Shown here piece after piece: positions 22,830 to 31,765 of a stretch of DNA of 35,230 nt. How positions within the stretch are numbered: the stretch's first letter is position 1; each line of letters begins with the position of its first letter. Source of the stretch: JBCCZC01 sp039188505. Its GTDB lineage: Bacteria > Pseudomonadota > Gammaproteobacteria > Xanthomonadales > SZUA-38. The position numbers and the translations under genes were made by a program. The stretch is taken from the NCBI GenBank assembly GCA_039188505.1, contig JBCCZC010000008.1, positions 1 to 35,230 on the forward strand, written 5' to 3'. The notes under the pieces were generated by a model. The model worked only from the letters and a program-made list of their open reading frames with translations, did not search any database and was not told the DNA's origin.

Positions 22830-25649
22830 TCAGCGCAGCAGCTTCGATTCGAAGTCGTCGAAGAACAGGACCTCCGCGTCGACGACGGACAGCGCCGCGC
22901 CGGCTTCCGCCGCCGTCTGTGGCGCGCCGATGATGATGACCTCACCGTCGATCGCCACGCTGGTACCGAAGCCGTTGACGCTATCGTCGTCGGGCGTGGC
23001 CTTCTCATCGAGGAGCAGGCCAGCCTCGTCCATCGAATACTCGTAGAGCGCCCCGCTGCCGAAGATGCCGAGGGCGCCTGGCGCGCCGACGATCAGGTCG
23101 CCGTCGTCGGTCAGCGCGATGCCCTGGCCGAAGAAGCCGTTGATGCCGGCATCATCGGCGGTGACCAGCTCCGTCGCGTCGAACACGGAACTGTCGGGAT
23201 CGAAGCTGAAGACCGAAACGGCGCCCTGGTTACCCACCTCGCCATCGTCGCCGCCGTCGGTACCCGGGGCACCGATGGCAAGCTCGGTGCCGTTGAACGC
23301 CAGCGTCGCGCCGAAGCCGTCACCGTCCGCCGCCGTTTCGGAGGTCAGCGTCTCGATCGGCGTGAGATTGTTCGTGATGTCATCGAACATCGACACGGAC
23401 CCGGCGCTGCTGCCGAGCACCATGCCGAAGGGCGAGCCCACGCCCATGACGCCGTTCTTGATTGCCAGGGACGAGCCGAAGCCGCCGCTCTGGGCGGGCG
23501 TGGACGGATTGACGACCGTCGCGTTGCCGCCATCGAAGATGTAGACCGCACCGACGTTGTCGTCGCCGCCCTGGCCCGAATCGGTGCCCGGCGCGCCCAC
23601 CACGAAGAGGTCGCCTTCCATGCTGACCGCGGCGCCGAAGCTGTCGTCGGCATCCGCCTGATCGACTACGGGCGTCTTCAGGTTCCACGCACCCGTTGCC
23701 CGCTCCCAGACCGCGGCCTGCATGTGGCCGCCTTCGCCGCCCTTCGGCGGCGGACCCGGATCGCCCGGTGCCCCGATGACCACCTGCCTACCGTCAGCGT
23801 CCATCGCCGCGCCGAACTCGGCCACGGCGAACTGCGGTGGAATCTCGAGGGTCTGCTCCGGTACGAACACGGTGCCGTGGCGCCGGAAGACGAAGACGGC
23901 GCCGCGGCCGCCATTTGCGCCCGGCGCACCGACGAAGATCAACCGGCCATCGATGATGACCGACGCACCGGCCTGGGTTTCCTCCATGGGACCCTTCTCG
24001 AGCGGCACCTCGACGGCCTGGCCGATGGGCACAGGCGTCTGGCGGCGGACCACGCCGCTCCGGAACGGGATGGCCGCGGCGAGTACCGGCAGCCCGGCGA
24101 GATCGACGTTCGCCTGGGTGTCGGCAAGGCCGACGCCGGAGAGCTCGATGCCGCCGCGCAGGTTGCTCGGCGAGGCCACGCTCTCGATCGCGAAGAGCGA
24201 ATCGAACAGGGACCGGTCGTCGAACGGGACGACGTTCACGCCGAAGCAGAAATCGGTCTGCACGGCGTCCGCGAGGGGCAGCACCGTCACCGGATCGCAG
24301 GCGCCATCGACGCCGAAGACGTCGTTGAACGGGGGCAGCGCGTCACCGGTGACGAGGTTCGGATCGGTCAGGAGCCATTTGGTCGGCAGCGTGAACAGCC
24401 ACTCGGTGCCGCGGGGCCGGACCGCGAGGACCTTGACGTCGTCCATGAGCACGGCGGATACCGCCTGCGCGCTGAGGCCGAAATCGAGGTCCTGACCAAG
24501 GATCCGGGCGCTGGTCTGACCGTCGCCGAGCGTGAAATCCTCCCACGGCGGCCGGTGCGAGTTACCGGGGCTGAACCCCCGCAGACCGGTCGCGCCGCCG
24601 CCGAAGTCGCCGCGCCCCTCGAGCCCGGTCACGGCGAAGATGCCGGAGATCGGTCCGAGCGGTGCGACGGTCCCGCTGGTCGGGTCGTCGGCCCACGGAC
24701 CGCCCGGCTGGAAGCCCTGGATCAGGGTACTGCAGTTCCCCTGTGCAAGGATGCCCTCGGTCTGGTCTCCGAGATCGGCCATCACGAGCGCCGTCGCAAA
24801 GCCTTCGACCGAGGCGTCGCCCTTGCCGGGCACGGCAAATGCGCCCAGCGGAAGCCCCTCGTCCGGCACGACCGGCACGGTGCAGGCGCCGGTCTGGAGC
24901 GTCGCGAAGCCCGCGTCGCTCGTTGCGATCCGGAAGCGAGCGCTCTCGTTGGGCGACAGGTAGACATTCAGGGCACCCGCGAGACTGCCGCCAATGTCGA
25001 CGTTCACCAGCTCGTCGCCGGCGGCGCCATCACGCAGGTTCAGGCGGATCGCCTTGGCGAAGGGACTGTTGTTCTTGAGCACGAAGAACGTCGTGCGATC
25101 ACCGCGCGAGGTGAGGTAAGGGAGAATCAGAGCGTCACCCTGGTTGGTCCGCGACCTCACCACCGCCGGCAGCGGCTCGACGGTAGCGATCTCGAAGGGT
25201 GTCGTCCGATCGCCCGACCCCTGGATGAGCTGGCCTTCGGCATCGAAGAATTCGGAGATCTCGACGTCCACCTGGGTGATCTGGGGCGTGGCCGTCGGGG
25301 CCACGGTCATGACGATCTCTAGGAGCGTGAGATCGTCGATCGGCGTGCCGTCGATCGTTCGCGCGCGCAGCTGGACGCCGTCCCGATCGCGCGTCGCCAG
25401 GCAGGACACCAGCAGCCCTTCGATCGTCGTTCCCCGGCAGTTGAAGGAGACGTCGCTGAAGAGCGTCGGATCGAACAGCAGCAGCGCGTTCGTATCCGCC
25501 ACGCTGCCGTCGTTCGCGAAGTTGACCTGGACCCGGACGATGTCGAGGGGTCGCACGGTGGTTTCGCCGACGTTGAGCGTGAAAGACGGCTGTGCGACAG
25601 CCGCCGCACTGAAAAGGAGCAGCAGCAAGCCCAGGGTTCTTCCGACCAT
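22830..25649 (-). CDS. Large secreted FG-GAP repeat protein with cohesin-like N-terminal domain
   Basis: A 939-residue protein starting at ATG 25649 with a GGAGG site and a clear signal peptide (1-20, ending AVA-Q). The N-terminal 120 residues ('SFTLNVGETTVRPLDIVRVQVNF', 'LLLFDPTLFSDV', 'LLEIVMTVAP') look like a cohesin/PapD-type beta domain. A middle region of about 450 residues is of unknown type. About six FG-GAP blades occupy roughly residues 580-915 (e.g. 'FGAAMDADGRQVVIGAPGDPG', 'FGAAVSMEGDLFVVGAPGTD'). The protein ends 'LFFDDFESKLLR', like the Phe-Asp tails of many secreted proteins in some gammaproteobacteria. Blades are clearly related to those of the protein at 17506-20046. Confidence 0.88.
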   Translation of the reverse strand: MVGRTLGLLLLLFSAAAVAQPSFTLNVGETTVRPLDIVRVQVNFANDGSVADTNALLLFDPTLFSDVSFNCRGTTIEGLLVSCLATRDRDGVQLRARTIDGTPIDDLTLLEIVMTVAPTATPQITQVDVEISEFFDAEGQLIQGSGDRTTPFEIATVEPLPAVVRSRTNQGDALILPYLTSRGDRTTFFVLKNNSPFAKAIRLNLRDGAAGDELVNVDIGGSLAGALNVYLSPNESARFRIATSDAGFATLQTGACTVPVVPDEGLPLGAFAVPGKGDASVEGFATALVMADLGDQTEGILAQGNCSTLIQGFQPGGPWADDPTSGTVAPLGPISGIFAVTGLEGRGDFGGGATGLRGFSPGNSHRPPWEDFTLGDGQTSARILGQDLDFGLSAQAVSAVLMDDVKVLAVRPRGTEWLFTLPTKWLLTDPNLVTGDALPPFNDVFGVDGACDPVTVLPLADAVQTDFCFGVNVVPFDDRSLFDSLFAIESVASPSNLRGGIELSGVGLADTQANVDLAGLPVLAAAIPFRSGVVRRQTPVPIGQAVEVPLEKGPMEETQAGASVIIDGRLIFVGAPGANGGRGAVFVFRRHGTVFVPEQTLEIPPQFAVAEFGAAMDADGRQVVIGAPGDPGPPPKGGEGGHMQAAVWERATGAWNLKTPVVDQADADDSFGAAVSMEGDLFVVGAPGTDSGQGGDDNVGAVYIFDGGNATVVNPSTPAQSGGFGSSLAIKNGVMGVGSPFGMVLGSSAGSVSMFDDITNNLTPIETLTSETAADGDGFGATLAFNGTELAIGAPGTDGGDDGEVGNQGAVSVFSFDPDSSVFDATELVTADDAGINGFFGQGIALTDDGDLIVGAPGALGIFGSGALYEYSMDEAGLLLDEKATPDDDSVNGFGTSVAIDGEVIIIGAPQTAAEAGAALSVVDAEVLFFDDFESKLLR

Positions 25650-25800
25650 TGTTTTCCTCCTCCGACCCGCTTCCGGTGCGCGATCGGCGCTGCACGAGTG
25701 ATGGCCTCGCAACAAGACCGACCCGCCCGGCGGGCATTCCTTGGTTTGGAGTATACGCATCCCCTAACGCGCGGACGTAGGAGGACGTTGACGCATTCTT

Positions 25801-25816
25801 GTAGGACGGAGCCTAC
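25801..25816 (-). terminator. Weak hairpin over the araC-type gene stop codon
   Basis: GTAGG, 6-nt loop, CCTAC forms a 5-bp stem that includes the TAG stop of the regulator gene at 25813. No T-run follows in the direction of transcription. It is listed only as a possible 3'-end structure. Confidence 0.2.
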
Positions 25817-26850
25817 GCGGCACCGCCGCCCCCGGACCGTCGCCAGGCGGCCGGCGTGCTCCCGGTCCAGCGCCGGAAGGCGCGCCCGAAGTTCGCCGGA
25901 TCCGAATAGCCGAGCCGCTCCGCGACGTCGGCAACGGTGAAGCGGGCCTGCTGCAGCAGCTCCTCCGCAGCCCGCCGTCGCTGCTCCTCAAGGAGCTGGC
26001 GATAGGACACGCCGCCGGCCCTGAGCTGTCGAATCAGCGTTCGCGGCGTCCGATGCATCCGCGCGGCAACCGCCTCGAGCCGCGGCACCGCGAGCTCGGC
26101 TTCGCCGGCGAGCGCCCGCTCGAAATGCGCCGCCAGCCGCTGACGCACCCGTGTGACCGGGTCGAGGTCGGCGCCGTGAGCCTGCATCAGATCCCGACAC
26201 TTGGCGAGATTGGCCCGGAAGTTCAGATCATCCGCCAGCGGAGACGGCATGTTCCGCCATGATACGGGCATGCCGAAGCTGGTTTCCTCGGCGCCGAATT
26301 CGCAGGCAACGCCGAAGATCTCATCGAGCGCCGCGGCATCGGGCGGCGCTGGAAACGCGAAGCGGATGCGGATGTGGCTCGCGACGGGATGCCCCATCAT
26401 CGCTTCCACAAGGCTCTGGGCGACCCGCATGGCCGATTGGATGATCCAGGCGCCGCATTGCTCATAGCCCGTGCGGTCGCCGAGGACCAGGCGAAAGTCC
26501 TCAGGGCCGTTCACGACCGTGACCGTGATGGTGTTCGTCCGCACCGCGTGGAACTCCGCGAGGACGTCCATGGCGGCCCCGAGCGTTGGTGCACTGAGCG
26601 CCGCGAAGCCGAGCGGACCGTGGCTGGAGGCGCCGAGTCGGCTACCGGCCAGCGCAGCCCAGCCGGGCACGTCCGTAGCCGCGTCGAGGTTGCGCAGCAT
26701 CCGGGCCATCGTGGGCAGGTCCACATACTCCTGCCGGCGCAGGTGCTCGAAGTCGGTCTCCGTGCCGGCGAAGACGGCTTCGGGTGACGCAAGACCGGAG
26801 CCCGCGAACAGCAGAACGTAGGCCGCGGACGATTGCAGTGAAGGCGTCAT
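25813..26850 (-). CDS. AraC-family transcriptional regulator
   Basis: A 345-residue regulator. The first 240 residues resemble the 'arabinose-binding domain of AraC-type, N-terminal' family of OruR/ArgR-like and lipid-responsive regulators (segments 'LPTMARMLRNLDAATDVPGWAALAG' and 'SSHGPLGFAALSAPTLGAAMDVL'). The C-terminal 90 residues form the double HTH: 'LEAVAARMHRTPRTLIRQL' and 'VADVAERLGYSDPANFGRAFRRWTG', the AraC signature. It is divergent from alkB with 106 bp between starts, so it very likely controls alkB. The inducer is unknown; an alkane, alcohol or fatty acid is plausible. Confidence 0.93.
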   Translation of the reverse strand: MTPSLQSSAAYVLLFAGSGLASPEAVFAGTETDFEHLRRQEYVDLPTMARMLRNLDAATDVPGWAALAGSRLGASSHGPLGFAALSAPTLGAAMDVLAEFHAVRTNTITVTVVNGPEDFRLVLGDRTGYEQCGAWIIQSAMRVAQSLVEAMMGHPVASHIRIRFAFPAPPDAAALDEIFGVACEFGAEETSFGMPVSWRNMPSPLADDLNFRANLAKCRDLMQAHGADLDPVTRVRQRLAAHFERALAGEAELAVPRLEAVAARMHRTPRTLIRQLRAGGVSYRQLLEEQRRRAAEELLQQARFTVADVAERLGYSDPANFGRAFRRWTGSTPAAWRRSGGGGAA

Positions 26851-26860
26851 GGTGCAAGTG

Positions 26861-26888
26861 ATGTCATTAAATGACTATGATTATGTCA
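26861..26888. promoter_or_regulatory. Candidate AraC-type operator between regulator and alkB
   Basis: An A/T-rich island in GC-rich DNA. ATGTCA occurs at 26861-26866 and again at 26883-26888, a direct repeat with 22-bp period, the spacing expected for AraC-family half-sites two helical turns apart. Overlapping it, GTCATT-A-AATGAC (26863-26875) is a perfect inverted repeat, and TGAC/GTCA also pair across 26872-26888. Confidence 0.55.
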
Positions 26889-26904
26889 CAAAGCGAAATT
26901 CCGG

Positions 26905-26932
26905 TTGCAGACCCTGGCCACTAGGCTAGTCT
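26905..26932 (+). promoter_or_regulatory. Possible sigma-70 promoter of alkB
   Basis: TTGCAG (26905-26910), 16-bp spacer, TAGTCT (26927-26932). It lies just downstream of the candidate operator, as expected for an activator site. The implied leader is short, with the AGAGGAGG ribosome site starting around 26942. Confidence 0.35.
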
Positions 26933-26956
26933 GCGACTCGAAGAGGAGGAGCCGCC

Positions 26957-28153
26957 GTGGCGACCATCACCGTCAACCGGGCCGGGAAAGGCCAGATCAG
27001 CTACCGCGACCCGAAGCGCCGCCTGTGGCTCGCGTCGGTCTTCATGCCGCTGGTGCCCCTGCTCGGCATCTTCGGCTACAGCCTGACCGGGGCTGAGGTC
27101 TGGTTCTGGCTGCCACTGGGCGTCGGGTATCTGGCCATCCCCGTCCTGGACTGGCTGTTCGGCGTGGACGAATCGAACCCGCCCGAGGAAGTCGTCCCGC
27201 AGCTCGAGGAGGATCGCTACTACCGCTACCTCACCTACGCGGCCGTACCGATGCACTTCGTGGTGCTCATCGCCATTGCCGCCTTCGTGGGTACCCATGA
27301 CCTGGCCGGCTGGTCCGTACTGGCGCTCGCGCTCTCCGCCGGCATCTACAGCGGCCTGGGCATCAATACCGCCCATGAGCTTGGCCACAAGAAGGCGCCG
27401 CTGGAGCGTGCGCTCGCGCGCATCGCCCTTGCCGTTCCGGTCTACGGCCATTTCTGTGTCGAGCACAACCGGGGGCACCACCGGCACGTGGCAACGCCGG
27501 AGGATCCGGCGAGCTCGCGCCTGGGAGAGTCGATCTATCGGTTCGCGTTGCGGGAGATTCCAGGAGCCTGGCGCCGCGGCTGGTTGGAGGAGCGGGCGCG
27601 CCTCGAGCGAGAGGGGCGGTCGGTCTGGAGCGCTCGCAACGAGATCCTGCAGTCTTATGCCCTGTCCGCCCTGCTCCAGGGCGGGCTGATCGTCGCTTTC
27701 GGCTGGATCATGGTGCCGTTCCTGCTGATCCACAACGCCTGGGCGTGGTTTCAGCTGACCTCGGCCAACTACATCGAGCACTACGGCCTGCTCCGCGATC
27801 GCGACGCAAACGGTCGCTACGAGCGCTGCCAGCCACACCACTCGTGGAACGCGAATTACATCGCCAGCAACATCGTCCTGTTCCAGCTCGAGCGCCATTC
27901 GGACCACCACGCCAATCCCACGCGGCGCTACCAGAGCCTGCGCAACTTCGACGACCTGCCGCAGCTGCCCAACGGCTATTTCGGCATGTTCCTCATCGCC
28001 TACGTCCCATGGCTCTGGTACCGGATCATGGATCGGCGCGTGCTGGCACTGCCCCACGTCCGGGGCGACTTGTCGAAGGTCAACATCGATCCGGCGCGCG
28101 CCGAAACGCTGCCGCGCCCGCCGGGCAGACGCGCCAATAGTCGAGCCGCATAG
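26957..28153 (+). CDS. alkB: Alkane 1-monooxygenase (membrane di-iron hydroxylase)
   Basis: A 398-residue integral membrane enzyme that hydroxylates the terminal carbon of n-alkanes with O2 and rubredoxin electrons. All histidine boxes are present: HELGH (140-144), EHNRGHHRHV (169-178) and LERHSDHH (311-318), plus the AlkB-specific 'NYIEHYGL' (271-278). Six hydrophobic segments fit the family. The start is GTG 26957 behind a strong AGAGGAGG. The 'HYG' motif separates it from xylene monooxygenase and fatty-acid desaturases. No rubredoxin gene is in the window, so the electron partner must lie elsewhere. It is divergent from an AraC regulator. Confidence 0.96.
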   Translation: MATITVNRAGKGQISYRDPKRRLWLASVFMPLVPLLGIFGYSLTGAEVWFWLPLGVGYLAIPVLDWLFGVDESNPPEEVVPQLEEDRYYRYLTYAAVPMHFVVLIAIAAFVGTHDLAGWSVLALALSAGIYSGLGINTAHELGHKKAPLERALARIALAVPVYGHFCVEHNRGHHRHVATPEDPASSRLGESIYRFALREIPGAWRRGWLEERARLEREGRSVWSARNEILQSYALSALLQGGLIVAFGWIMVPFLLIHNAWAWFQLTSANYIEHYGLLRDRDANGRYERCQPHHSWNANYIASNIVLFQLERHSDHHANPTRRYQSLRNFDDLPQLPNGYFGMFLIAYVPWLWYRIMDRRVLALPHVRGDLSKVNIDPARAETLPRPPGRRANSRAA

Positions 28154-28169
28154 CCGGGGGGCGTGTGGC

Positions 28170-29189
28170 TTACGCTGGCCGCCCCTCGAAGATCGCTAGC
28201 GGGTTGCCGCTCGTCACAGTCAGATGCACGCGGTCCCCGGGCGCGAAGCGCTGCTCATGATGCGCACGCACGCGCACCTCGGTGCCGTCATGCAGCGCCA
28301 CAGCATAAAGCCAGCTCGCGCCCTCATACCGCGCAACCCGAACCACGGCGTTACCGTCCATCCGCCGCTCGAGGCCGCAGTCGTCCGGGCGGATCAGCAC
28401 GTCCAGGCGTTCCGTGGCAACTTCCATGCCGGAAACCGGCACCTGGCCCAGCGGGGTCTCTGCAGTCTCGGCATCGATGCGCCGGGCCGAGACGAAGCTC
28501 GCTTCACCCAGGAATCCCGCGACGAAACGATTGGCCGGGCTGCAGAAGCATCGCTCGGGCGTGTCGATCTGCTCGAGCCGACCGGCACGAAGCACGCCCA
28601 GCCGGTCGCCGACGGACAGCGCCTCGTCCTGATCGTGCGTTACCCAGACCGCAGGTACGCCAGCGGCTTTGAGAGCGCTCCGGATCTCCCAGCGCAACGT
28701 GTCCTTGAAAGCCGCGTCCAGATTCGAGAGCGGTTCATCCAGGAGCATTAGGGATGGCTCGTGGGCGAGTGCGCGAGCGAGTGCCACGCGCTGCTTCTGC
28801 CCGCCTGACAGGCGCGCGGGCTTCGCGTTACGCAGCGCCGCGAGATCAAGCCGCTCGATCCATGAATCGGCGATATCCCTGGAACGAAGCCGAAAAGCGA
28901 CGTTCTGCTCGACGGTCAGGTGGGGGAACAGGGCGAAATCCTGAAAGACGAGCCCGATGCCCCGCTTCTCAGGCGGAACCGGATATTCGCAAGTACTCTT
29001 CCAGGTGCCGAGCGAGACCTCGCCCGATGCGACCGGAATCAGTCCGGCCAGGGCCTGGAGAACCGTCGTTTTGCCGCACCCGGTCGGACCCACCAGCGTC
29101 AGGATTTCGTCGTCAGGTAACGACAGATCCAGCGGGTGCAGCACGCGGGTCGAACCGTAGTCTACTGCCAGCTGCCGCACGGTCAGCAT
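28170..29189 (-). CDS. fbpC: Ferric-iron ABC transporter ATPase (FbpC-like)
   Basis: A 339-residue ABC ATPase. Walker A 'GPTGCGKT' (34-41), Q-loop Q83, signature 'LSGGQKQR' (127-134), Walker B 'LMLLDEP' (147-153) and the switch 'WVTHDQDEA' are intact. The last 110 or so residues form a TOBE-type regulatory domain ('LIRPDDCGLERR', 'GDRVHLTV'). It powers import with the permease and binding protein encoded upstream. ATG 29189 shares one base with the permease TGA (TGATG) and has GGAG seven bases ahead; a GTG at 29192 is the alternative. Iron specificity is inferred from the operon. Confidence 0.93.
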   Translation of the reverse strand: MLTVRQLAVDYGSTRVLHPLDLSLPDDEILTLVGPTGCGKTTVLQALAGLIPVASGEVSLGTWKSTCEYPVPPEKRGIGLVFQDFALFPHLTVEQNVAFRLRSRDIADSWIERLDLAALRNAKPARLSGGQKQRVALARALAHEPSLMLLDEPLSNLDAAFKDTLRWEIRSALKAAGVPAVWVTHDQDEALSVGDRLGVLRAGRLEQIDTPERCFCSPANRFVAGFLGEASFVSARRIDAETAETPLGQVPVSGMEVATERLDVLIRPDDCGLERRMDGNAVVRVARYEGASWLYAVALHDGTEVRVRAHHEQRFAPGDRVHLTVTSGNPLAIFEGRPA

Positions 29190-30697
29190 CACCGTTCTCC
29201 AGAACGCTCGAGCTGCCCTTCGCCGGAGAGCATCAGCGCAAGCCCCAGGCCGGACATCAGGACCAGCAGGAGGCCGGGAATCGCTGCCCGGCCGAAGTAC
29301 CCCGCCTCGTATACGCGCCAGAGATACGTTGCCAGCGTCTCAAAGCCGGTCGGCGCGAGCAGCAGCGTGGCCGGCAGCTCCCGCATCCCCTCCAGAAAGA
29401 CCAGAGCGCTCCCCGCCACGACGCCTCGCAACGTCAACGGCAGAGTCACGCGCCGAAAGGCTTCCCCCGGACCAGCCCCGAGGCTGCGAGCGGCCCTTAG
29501 GAGACCGCCGTCGAGGGTGCCCATCGCCGTGCGAGCGGCGCCCACGGCCAGCGGAAGGAAGCGAAGCACATAGGCGAGCACGAGCAACCCGAAGGTCTGG
29601 TAGAGCCCGGGCAGCTTTAGCCCGAGATAGACGAGCGCCGTGCCCATCACGATGCCCGGCACGCCGAAGCCGAGATAGGTCACACGTTCGAAAAGGCGCC
29701 CCACCCGCCCGCTCAGCGCCGCGTGCGCGACGGGCAACGCCAGCAGCGCCGCGACCAGCGCGGCCGCCAGCGACGCCTGCACCGAGTTCCAGGCGAAGCC
29801 GAGCTCGAAGCCGACGCCGCCATCCCGCAGCAGCCAGATGCCGAAGACGCCTAGGGGAACGCCCAGCGAGAGGAGCAGCACCGGCGATACCGCTACCAGG
29901 GCCACGAAGACCTGCCAACGCCGGGGCCACAGCGTGAGCGGACGCCCTGGCCGCTCGGCGACATCCCGCACGCGCGCCTCGAGGAACAGCACCAGGCCCA
30001 CGATCACGAGGAGCTGGAGCGACAGCAGCGCCGCCTGGGCCAGGCCGAAGGCGTTGTATTCGACGTAGATCAGGCGGGTAAACGTATCCACGCCCATGAT
30101 CGCCGGCGTCCCGAAGTCCGAGAGGGCGTAGAGCGCGGCGAGCAACGCGCCGGCAGCGATGCCGGATCGCGCCCGCGGGAGCACGACGCGCCAGAGACAC
30201 TGCACCGGCGGCATGCCAAGTGAGCGCGCCGCGTTGACGAGATTCCCGTCCTGGGCGAGCAGCGCCGCTCGCGTGGTCAGCAGGACAAACGGGTACGTAT
30301 AGAGACTCATGACGAGGCTCGCACCAGCCAGACCGTCCACGGGCGGCGTGAGCAGACCAATCGCTTCCTCGATCTCGCCTCCCGGTCCGAACGCTGCGTA
30401 GAGGGTGAAGGCGCCGATATAGCTGGGTATCGCGAGGGGCGCAGCGAGCGCGATCAGCCACAGGCGGCGGACCGGGAGCGCCACGCAAGCTGTGAGCAGG
30501 GCGAGCGGAACACCCACCGCGAGCGAGCCAAGAACCGTGGTCGCCGTCAGCAGGAGGGTGTTGAGAAGCAGCTCAAGATTACGTTGCTCAAGAACGGTGC
30601 CGGGGTTGTCCGCGAGGCCGACCAGCACACCGACCGGCATCACGGCGAGCGCCGCAACCAGCAGGGCCGGCGGGTAGGAGCGCGGCATCGCTCTCAC
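29189..30697 (-). CDS. fbpB: Ferric-iron ABC transporter permease (FbpB-like, fused two-half)
   Basis: A 502-residue permease with about twelve membrane segments in two homologous halves. Each half carries an EAA-type ATPase-docking loop: 'NAARSLGMPPVQCLWRVVLP' (about 155-174) and 'RAARSLGAGPGEAFRRVTLP' (about 400-419). Fused halves are the rule for FbpB-type ferric importers. The GTG at 30697 overlaps the binding-protein stop by four bases (GTGA), implying coupling; an ATG at 30688 is three codons in. Confidence 0.92.
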   Translation of the reverse strand: MRAMPRSYPPALLVAALAVMPVGVLVGLADNPGTVLEQRNLELLLNTLLLTATTVLGSLAVGVPLALLTACVALPVRRLWLIALAAPLAIPSYIGAFTLYAAFGPGGEIEEAIGLLTPPVDGLAGASLVMSLYTYPFVLLTTRAALLAQDGNLVNAARSLGMPPVQCLWRVVLPRARSGIAAGALLAALYALSDFGTPAIMGVDTFTRLIYVEYNAFGLAQAALLSLQLLVIVGLVLFLEARVRDVAERPGRPLTLWPRRWQVFVALVAVSPVLLLSLGVPLGVFGIWLLRDGGVGFELGFAWNSVQASLAAALVAALLALPVAHAALSGRVGRLFERVTYLGFGVPGIVMGTALVYLGLKLPGLYQTFGLLVLAYVLRFLPLAVGAARTAMGTLDGGLLRAARSLGAGPGEAFRRVTLPLTLRGVVAGSALVFLEGMRELPATLLLAPTGFETLATYLWRVYEAGYFGRAAIPGLLLVLMSGLGLALMLSGEGQLERSGER

Positions 30698-31728
30698 AGC
30701 ACGCCAGCATGACGCATGAGGTCCAGCGTGGGCCGCAGATCGGCGAGCCGCGCCAGATCCACCCGCGGCGGAGCGATGTCGTCGAGGTCCGGCAGCCCCG
30801 ACGGTGGCGAAACGCCGTTGGCAAGGGGAATCTCGTAGGCTTCGCTGGCAAGGAAGGACTGGACTTGGCGCGTGAACAGATAGCGGATGAAATCGACGGC
30901 AAGGTCACCGGGCGCCAGCGCCAGGATTCCCGACGCGTTGATGAGGCAGCCCGCATCGTTGCGGGTGAAGGCCATCGCAACTTCGGCATCCGGCTTTCCC
31001 GCCTTCAGGCGCATCGTGTAGTAATGGTTGGCCAGCCCGGCGTCGATCTCGCCGCGCTCGACGCCCAGCACCACGCCGAGCTCGCCCGCATAGGTCTTCG
31101 CCTGCGGTTCCATGGCCTGCAGCCAGGCAGCCGTCGCATCGTCGCCTTCCAGCAGGCGCATCGCGGTCAGGAACGACTGGAAGGCACCGTAGGCCGGCGC
31201 CCACCCGAGGCGCAGGCCGCTTGCCGGCAGCGCCATGATGTCGGTCGGAAGGCCATCGGCGGGAATCCGCGGTGTGTGGTACGGAAGCGTCCGGATCCGG
31301 CCGGCAACGGGCGCCCAGCGGTCGTAGCGAAACTCCGGCCGTAGCTGTCCGGTCAGGTCTGCTGGAAGCGGCTGCGCGAGCCCGGCCTCGCCGACCAGTC
31401 CGATCGCTCCGGAGTCGACGGCCCAGAAGACATCAGCGCGGCGGGCCCCGGCGCGTCCTTCAGCCACGATCGCATTGGCAAGGCCCGCGGTGGGGCCACG
31501 CCGGATATGCAGCGTGAATTCCGGGTTCCGCTCCTCAATTGCATCGAGGACGCGCTCGTACAGGCCGCCCTCACCCTGGCCGAGATAGAGCGTGAGCTCG
31601 CCCTTCAGAGCAGGAAGCTCTTCCACGGAGGGCGCCGACAGCTCCGCATGCGCCACCCGGCCACGGCCGAGCAGCGGTGCCGCCAATCCCGCAGCGATCG
31701 CGCGCACGAAGGCGCGACGGTGCATCAT
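30694..31728 (-). CDS. fbpA: Periplasmic ferric-iron-binding protein (FbpA-like), Tat-type leader
   Basis: A 344-residue solute-binding protein of the extracellular ferric-binding class. The N-terminus 'MMHRRAFVRAIAAGLAAPLL' has twin arginines followed by a mild hydrophobic stretch, like a Tat leader, ending AHA-E at about 29. The motif 'NHYYTMRL' with adjacent tyrosines (Y236, Y237) is the Fe(III)-ligand pair of FbpA proteins, and 'DVFWAVDSGAIG' is the hinge/anion region. It delivers Fe3+ to the permease encoded downstream with a four-base overlap. ATG at 31728 or 31725 are equally possible. There are 37 bp to the upstream helical-protein gene. Confidence 0.92.
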   Translation of the reverse strand: MMHRRAFVRAIAAGLAAPLLGRGRVAHAELSAPSVEELPALKGELTLYLGQGEGGLYERVLDAIEERNPEFTLHIRRGPTAGLANAIVAEGRAGARRADVFWAVDSGAIGLVGEAGLAQPLPADLTGQLRPEFRYDRWAPVAGRIRTLPYHTPRIPADGLPTDIMALPASGLRLGWAPAYGAFQSFLTAMRLLEGDDATAAWLQAMEPQAKTYAGELGVVLGVERGEIDAGLANHYYTMRLKAGKPDAEVAMAFTRNDAGCLINASGILALAPGDLAVDFIRYLFTRQVQSFLASEAYEIPLANGVSPPSGLPDLDDIAPPRVDLARLADLRPTLDLMRHAGVL

Positions 31729-31765
31729 CGGAACGGCGGATCGGAGCGCTGGGCGATGGATGCCA

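Noticed and set aside
22776..25322. 848-codon open frame on the plus strand opposite the second FG-GAP protein
   Set aside because: Antisense shadow: rich in Arg, Glu and His with no family motif. The minus-strand frame has a ribosome site, signal peptide and ordered blades.
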